From the NCBI GenBank assembly GCA_963922495.1, contig CAWUIH010000007.1, positions 1 to 45,320 on the forward strand: a DNA stretch of 45,320 nt, written 5' to 3'. Of this stretch, positions 41,199 through 45,320 are shown one piece after another; the stretch's first letter is position 1, and each line of letters opens with the position of its first letter. The notes under the pieces were generated by a model. The model did not search any database and was not told the origin of the DNA. It worked only from the letters and a program-made list of their open reading frames with translations. The stretch is from CAWUIH01 sp963922495. GTDB lineage: Bacteria; Pseudomonadota; Gammaproteobacteria; Coxiellales; Coxiellaceae. The position numbers and the translations under genes are program-made.

Positions 41199-41492
41199 AT
41201 GGGATGGACAATATACTTTACTAATAAGGCTGGGAAACAAGCAAAAAAGATTAAAAATAAAAGAGTGGTTAAATCTTTGCGCTTATTGGTAGAGTGCCTG
41301 AAAATCAATGGCCCACTGCCAGGAAAGGAGTGGCCAAACTATAGCAAGCTCAAAGGCCAAAAAAAAGATTGCCGCCATTGCCACTTGCAAAAGGGTAACC
41401 CAACCTATGTCTGCTGTTGGGAAGTGATTGATAATAAAAATAAGGTAATAGAGGTGTATTATGTCGGTACCCATGAAAAAGCGCCCTACTAA
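41199..41492 (+). CDS. RelE/HigB-superfamily toxin, module 2
   Basis: 97 residues from the ATG at 41199; an earlier in-frame ATG at 41181 lies upstream of the -10 and is excluded. MGWTIYFTNKAGKQAKKIKN is the first strand and helix, followed by LLVECLKINGPLPGKEWPNY, DCRHCHLQKGNPTYVCCW and IEVYYVGTHEKAPY. It would cleave mRNA on ribosomes or otherwise block translation, as RelE/HigB toxins do. There is no Shine-Dalgarno site, consistent with a leaderless transcript. Compared with module 1 it keeps its full N-terminus, so this is the likely active copy. Confidence 0.82.
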   Translation: MGWTIYFTNKAGKQAKKIKNKRVVKSLRLLVECLKINGPLPGKEWPNYSKLKGQKKDCRHCHLQKGNPTYVCCWEVIDNKNKVIEVYYVGTHEKAPY

Positions 41493-41862
41493 AGAGGGTC
41501 CTATATTAAAAATTACGCATAAGGGGACGCTTTATCGTATCCCAAAGAGCGTTGCGGAGAAGTATAGGGTTGCGAAACCCAAGGTTAGTCCAGATGTTAA
41601 AAAAAGTGATTCGGCCAAATCGGATTCTATTTTAGCAGATGATCTGTTTGCTGAATTAGATCAAAAATTTACGAAGCCTGGGGCGTTATTGCAAGGATTA
41701 AGGCATCGAGAAAGTATGTCACAAATTGAGTTCGCTAATAAAATTAATGTATCACAATCCGATTTATCGAAGATGGAGCATGGTAAACGCCCTATTGGTA
41801 AAGTCGTTGCTAAGCGTATTGCCCAACAGTTTGGGATTGATTATCGGATGTTATTAGGCTAA
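41461..41862 (+). CDS. Xre-family antitoxin of module 2
   Basis: 133 residues, overlapping the toxin by 32 nt exactly as in module 1, with GAGGTG before the ATG. The N-terminal part holds KGTLYRIPKSVAEKYRV; a short Lys/Ser linker follows; the C-terminal HTH spans about 75-130 (LQGLRHRESMSQIEFANKIN, then DLSKMEHGKRPIGKVVAKRI). It should neutralise the toxin and bind the CATATG-centred operator. Because the two antitoxins are alike, each might also control or neutralise the other module. Confidence 0.85.
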   Translation: MSVPMKKRPTKEGPILKITHKGTLYRIPKSVAEKYRVAKPKVSPDVKKSDSAKSDSILADDLFAELDQKFTKPGALLQGLRHRESMSQIEFANKINVSQSDLSKMEHGKRPIGKVVAKRIAQQFGIDYRMLLG

Positions 41863-41978
41863 CAACACTCGGGGGCATTTTTAAACAATCCATCTCTATT
41901 TTGTTGATTAGTTTGGTTTTTTTGGTTTGATAATAAGTCGAAATTATTGCAACTGCAGAGAATGATGCCAGCTGATCC

Positions 41979-42329
41979 ATGGTTTACATTAAGAAAGTTT
42001 TCTGGCAGGGGGGTTCTTTAGAGGATTTGAAGGATTTTCCAGTGCCGGTCAAAGATGATATTGGTTATGCATTATTTAAAGTGTAGGAGGGGATTACGCC
42101 AAGGAACGCAAGACCGCTGAAAAGAATAAAGTCATCCGTGATGGGATTGTTGATAATCATGCCAAGAATACTTACCATGCTGTATATACAACAAAAATTA
42201 ATGATGTGATTTATGTATTACATTGTTTTCAAAAAAAAATCAAAAGGTGGAATTAAAACTCCAAAGCAGGATATTGAACTAATAAAGCAGCGCCTGAATG
42301 AGGCCCTAACATTAAGCAAAAAGAGGTGA
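41979..42329 (+). pseudogene. decayed Gp49-like (HigB/RelE-type) toxin
   Basis: The ATG frame encodes KVFWQGGSLEDLKDFPVPVK, then DDIGYALFKV, and stops at TAG 42084-42086. Shifted frames continue with NARPLKR, then NTYHAVYTTKINDVIYVLHC, and finally KSKGGIKTPKQDIELIKQRL. That is the complete block order of phage-derived Gp49/HigB-type toxins, broken by a nonsense codon, at least one indel, and a nine-A run near 42228 where the frame changes again. It precedes a truncated antitoxin. Module is dead. Confidence 0.65.
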
Positions 42330-42334
42330 TTCCT

Positions 42335-42505
42335 ATGGGAAATATAAAATATGCCGAATTAGTTAATGGTCAGCTTAGTGGTTATTCGATGGATCGGCTG
42401 ATTCATTTTTTAATTTTACTTGATCAAAACATAGAAATTACTATCAAAATGAAACCCAGCCCTAAAACATCTGATGGTAGGCTAACAGTGGCATTTACAA
42501 GTTAA
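42335..42505 (+). pseudogene. truncated HigA-like antitoxin
   Basis: 56 residues starting MGNIKYAELVNGQLSGYSMD and continuing RLIHFLILLDQNIEITIKMK. The ending matches the second half of Xre-type antitoxins that accompany Gp49 toxins (VS.LL.G.LSG.S.ERL..FL..LG.DVEI). The normal first helices are missing: MGN runs directly into the recognition-helix region, so an internal in-frame deletion removed about 40-50 residues. It still has a ribosome site (AGGTG). Confidence 0.55.
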
Positions 42506-42573
42506 ATCCATGGCTTGCTATACGACAAATAACCCGATAATATGGTTTACTAGGCTATATGGAAATGACTTAA

Positions 42574-43881
42574 ATGTCCAACAAATCTTACATCCCCAAA
42601 CCAGTTTTTGATACCATGAATGAAGTACTGGATCAGCATAAAACCTTCTATGCAGATGACAATCCACGCAAAAAAATTCGCCAATGGCTCAATCATTGTT
42701 TTAACGATGTCAATGTGACTATTCCATCGTATGCTTCCAAAGATTATCAATACGCTTTGAACTTTTTATACAGTTATCGCGGCAGTTTTGATACGTTCGG
42801 TGCTTATCGCCGTGAATTGGAGCGTTTACTGCAATGGAGCTGGTTTGTGCGCGATCAGTCTTTATTAAAACACAAACGTGAAGACATTGAGGCGTTTATC
42901 GAATTTTGCATTAAACCTTATAAACGCTGGATTGGATTAAAAAATGTTGCGCGTTTTAAATGGAAAGATGCTAAAAAAATACCAAATCCACAATGGCGAC
43001 CATTCGTTGTCAGTATCAGCAAAAAAGATCGAAGAGCCGGTCTTGAACCACACAAAGAAGATTATCAGCTATCGCAACCAGCATTAAAAGTACTGTTTGG
43101 AATTCTAAGCAGCTTTTACAATTTTTTGTTGCAAGAAGAAATGGCTTTGGTTAATCCGGTTGCCTTGATTCGACAAAAAAGTAAATTTTTAAGAAGAGAA
43201 TCTCGTGCACCAATCATTCGGCGTTTGTCTAATAAGCAATGGCAAACGGTTATCAGTTTAGTACAAAAGCAAGCAGAAACTGATGTGAAACATGAACGTA
43301 CGGTTTTTATTTTATCCTGTTTGTATGGCATGTATTTGCGTATTTCAGAGCTGGTAGCCAGTAAGCAATGGACCCCCACGATGGGAGATTTTTTTAAAGA
43401 TGGTGACGGAAGTTGGTGGTTTAAAACCGTTGGGAAAGGCAATAAATCCAGACAGATTGCGGTGAGCCCATCGATGCTGAAAGCCTTAAAGCATTATCGA
43501 ACCACTTATTTAAATGCGGCTGCCTATCCATTACCAGGAGAAAAAATACCCCTCATTGGACATATTAAAAATCCCCGCCTTTCTATGACAGACACCAGCC
43601 CCATCAGAAAATTAATACAAATCTGTTTTGATCAAGCAGCCGACCATATTGAAAAAACAGATCAGGATGAAGCTGATTTACTGCGAACTGCCACAGTGCA
43701 TTGGTTGCGCCATACCGGTATTTCTGAAGATGTGAAAATACGCCCTCGCGAACATGTGCGTGACGATGCGGGTCACAGCTCCAGCGCCATCACGGATCGT
43801 TATATTGACGTCGAATTAAAAGAGCGTGCCAAATCTGCCAAAAGAAAAACTATTACCTCGGAGAAAAATCATGTGGTTTAA
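42574..43881 (+). CDS. tyrosine recombinase/integrase
   Basis: 435 residues. The N-terminal part (about 1-220) includes a SAM-like core-binding region (FDTFGAYRRELERLLQWSWF) and an insertion rich in aromatic residues. Catalytic residues are visible: Arg256 (MYLRISEL), His376 and Arg379 (HWLRHTG), His401 (AGHSSSAITDRY) and Tyr410 (RYIDVE). It could resolve plasmid multimers or insert and excise the element. No attachment site was recognised beside it. Its stop overlaps the rdgC start by 11 bases, so the two are co-expressed. Confidence 0.9.
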   Translation: MSNKSYIPKPVFDTMNEVLDQHKTFYADDNPRKKIRQWLNHCFNDVNVTIPSYASKDYQYALNFLYSYRGSFDTFGAYRRELERLLQWSWFVRDQSLLKHKREDIEAFIEFCIKPYKRWIGLKNVARFKWKDAKKIPNPQWRPFVVSISKKDRRAGLEPHKEDYQLSQPALKVLFGILSSFYNFLLQEEMALVNPVALIRQKSKFLRRESRAPIIRRLSNKQWQTVISLVQKQAETDVKHERTVFILSCLYGMYLRISELVASKQWTPTMGDFFKDGDGSWWFKTVGKGNKSRQIAVSPSMLKALKHYRTTYLNAAAYPLPGEKIPLIGHIKNPRLSMTDTSPIRKLIQICFDQAADHIEKTDQDEADLLRTATVHWLRHTGISEDVKIRPREHVRDDAGHSSSAITDRYIDVELKERAKSAKRKTITSEKNHVV

Positions 43882-44806
43882 GCAATCCCAAATATTCCAA
43901 TTATCATCTTCTATTGTAAGTGATCCCAGTGTATTGGAATCAAAGCTTGAAGCATTTACCTTTAAGCCCTGTTTACCCACGCTATCATTCAGTTATGGTT
44001 GGATGCCACCAACGGAGCAAGCGGATGCGTCGTTGGTGTATAGCACACAAAATCACAGGATGATCTGTATGCGCTTAGAAGAAAAGGTGTTGCCAGCGAC
44101 AGTCATTCGACAGGAGCTGAATGAAAAAATAAAAAAGCTTCAAGAGACTCAAGACCGCAGCGTTTCTCAAAAAGAAAAATATGCCTTAAAAGATGACATT
44201 ACCAATACCCTCCTCCCTCGGGCATTCAGTAAATATGATTCTATTTATGCTTATTTTGATATTAAAAATAACTGGCTAATTCTTAATACGACAACCGAAT
44301 CCAAGATTGAAAAGTTTTTAGCGCTATTTAAAAAAACCTTTCCTGATATGCATTATCACTATATCCACACCCAAAAAATGGCACCAATCTTGACGCGTTG
44401 GCTCAAACACAATGAGACCCCTGCTCCATTCGAAATTGAGAAAGCCGGCGTTTTAAAAGATCCCCGTCAAGAAGGTCGCATCATTCGCTGTCAGCAACAA
44501 GAGTTGACAGCGCCCGGCATTCAATCTTTACTGAAAGACGGCTGTGAAGTACATCAAATATCCTTAAGTTGGTCGGATAAAATGAGTTTTATGTTAGTGA
44601 GTGATTTGACATTAAAAAATATCCGTTATGGCGATGAGGTATTAGAATTAGCAAAGGATCAAAATGCCGAATCAGAATTGCAGCGATTTGACGCGGATTT
44701 TGTTATCATGACGGAGCTGTTATCGGCATTGTGGAAACAGCTGATCCATTTATTTGGAGATAAATCTAAACAGCAAATAGATGATGCACGTACGGTGACT
44801 GTTTGA
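43871..44806 (+). CDS. rdgC: RdgC recombination-associated protein
   Basis: 311 residues from the ATG at 43871, which gives MWFKQSQIFQL, the normal RdgC opening (E. coli MLWFKN). FTFKPCLPTLSFSYGWMPP and the later LPATVIRQELNEKI and DLTLKNIRYGDEVLELAKDQ blocks are family features. RdgC is a ring-shaped double-strand DNA-binding protein that limits RecA. It is often chromosomal; a plasmid copy joined to a recombinase gene could protect incoming DNA from homologous recombination or help the integrase. Length is usual (about 300). Confidence 0.92.
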   Translation: MWFKQSQIFQLSSSIVSDPSVLESKLEAFTFKPCLPTLSFSYGWMPPTEQADASLVYSTQNHRMICMRLEEKVLPATVIRQELNEKIKKLQETQDRSVSQKEKYALKDDITNTLLPRAFSKYDSIYAYFDIKNNWLILNTTTESKIEKFLALFKKTFPDMHYHYIHTQKMAPILTRWLKHNETPAPFEIEKAGVLKDPRQEGRIIRCQQQELTAPGIQSLLKDGCEVHQISLSWSDKMSFMLVSDLTLKNIRYGDEVLELAKDQNAESELQRFDADFVIMTELLSALWKQLIHLFGDKSKQQIDDARTVTV

Positions 44807-45320
44807 TGCACTATTTTAACGAATGAATGGAAAAAATAGGGAAATGCGTAAGATTAACCGCTGTCAATTTAAAATGACTATCGCAGATTCAACACCACCT
44901 ATTTAGCGGCGTGTATTAGTACCTGATTATTTTACTTTAAAGGAACGGCACAAAGTGATCCAAATGTATTCGATTATTTAGACGAACATATTGATGATGA
45001 AAATCCGACACTGCTTTCAAAAAAGCTACATGAATTAGATTTTGCTGGGCTATTACCAATTCTGTGGTGTACAAAGCAACAGATTTATAGATGATTGGCT
45101 AGCCAAATGGGACTGGCAACGCGCCTGCAAAAATGGTTGAAAATCGGGAAAGAAAATATATTTTAAATCAACAGGTTAACCAAATTGTTCAAAAGTTCCC
45201 GCCTGACTTTTTTGATTTTTAATCAATCAGTTACAAGCACCAACATCACTTTTCTATTGTTTATGGGCTGATTTGACATAAGCGCCGGAATCTTTCATTC
45301 ATGTCTTCACTAGGCGACCT
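44807..45320. other. decayed coding remnants at right edge
   Basis: No intact gene. Short open stretches in shifting frames read as broken protein: VPDYFTLKERHKVIQM near 44915-44970, HELDFAGLLPILWCTKQQIY near 45030-45090, DWLAKWDWQRACKNG near 45092-45138, and VNQIVQKFPPDFFDF ending at a TAA near 45220. They look like one gene ruined by several indels and nonsense changes. I do not know its family. Confidence 0.4.

Noticed and set aside
40999..41211. minus-strand 70-codon frame before toxin-antitoxin module 2
   Set aside because: Covers the module 2 promoter and operator, and has no ribosome site or familiar protein pattern.
1..45320. tRNA, rRNA or riboswitch
   Set aside because: I saw no cloverleaf, conserved T-loop (GGTTCRANNCC in tRNA context) or known aptamer core; GGTTCAA matches are explained by the 11-bp repeats.

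Overview
The window looks like an AT-rich gammaproteobacterial conjugative plasmid, or a plasmid-like integrative element. It carries a ParA-family partition gene, a putative replication/partition DNA-binding gene with iteron-like repeats, a complete Trb-type (IncP/Ti-like) type IV secretion operon, a VirD4/TraG coupling protein and a MobQ-type relaxase. AbiE, two paralogous RelE/Xre toxin-antitoxin modules, RdgC and the general gene style fit an environmental or host-associated gammaproteobacterium (Legionellales/Piscirickettsia-like is my guess). No species-defining marker such as rRNA is present. The two window ends do not visibly overlap, so circularity is not shown.

Layout. 1-900: IS-like terminal repeats, a broken tyrosine recombinase and a small unknown gene. 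1.7-3.1 kb: an AAA+ ATPase fused to a PD-(D/E)XK-like nuclease domain, with its own promoter and operator-like inverted repeat. 3.2-13.5 kb: DNA-processing genes. A 2388-residue relaxase-helicase-primase faces traC/traD-like genes across a probable oriT, followed by traF in an overlapping operon with the abiE toxin-antitoxin pair. 13.9-18.2 kb: the maintenance region, with a toxin-antitoxin module whose toxin seems to have lost its start codon, three groups of 11-bp repeats, parA and the rep/par-like gene. One repeat group lies inside the coding sequence of that rep/par-like gene. 18.2-25.4 kb: a six-gene overlapping signalling operon. 25.5-38.7 kb: a decayed BLUF gene, a ribbon-helix-helix regulator, then trbB-C-D-E-J-L-F-G-I, an outer-membrane barrel, a lipoprotein, a tiny coupled ORF and virD4/traG. 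39-42.5 kb: accessory genes and wreckage, namely a gene with an in-frame TGA, a coiled-coil membrane protein, ISL3 and Tn3 fragments, a second toxin-antitoxin module and a ruined third one. 42.5-45.3 kb: tyrosine recombinase, rdgC and a decayed gene.

How the genes could work together. The relaxase would nick oriT near 10.42 kb with TraC/TraD-like helpers, VirD4 would hand the complex to the Trb channel, and the primase-like part could start complementary-strand synthesis in the recipient. ParA, the repeat-bearing protein and the toxin-antitoxin modules would keep the element in its host.

The two most unusual things are (i) an 11-bp DNA repeat that occurs as paired sites in non-coding DNA and as a 12-unit tandem array inside a gene, where it produces an 11-residue protein repeat, and (ii) the plasmid-borne signalling operon. 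The latter holds a type-1 periplasmic binding protein, an SDR-like enzyme without its lysine, a hybrid kinase with two receivers, an MsAcT-like SGNH hydrolase, a LuxR-type regulator and a second polytopic kinase. Its layout resembles LuxP/LuxQ but is not a system I recognise.
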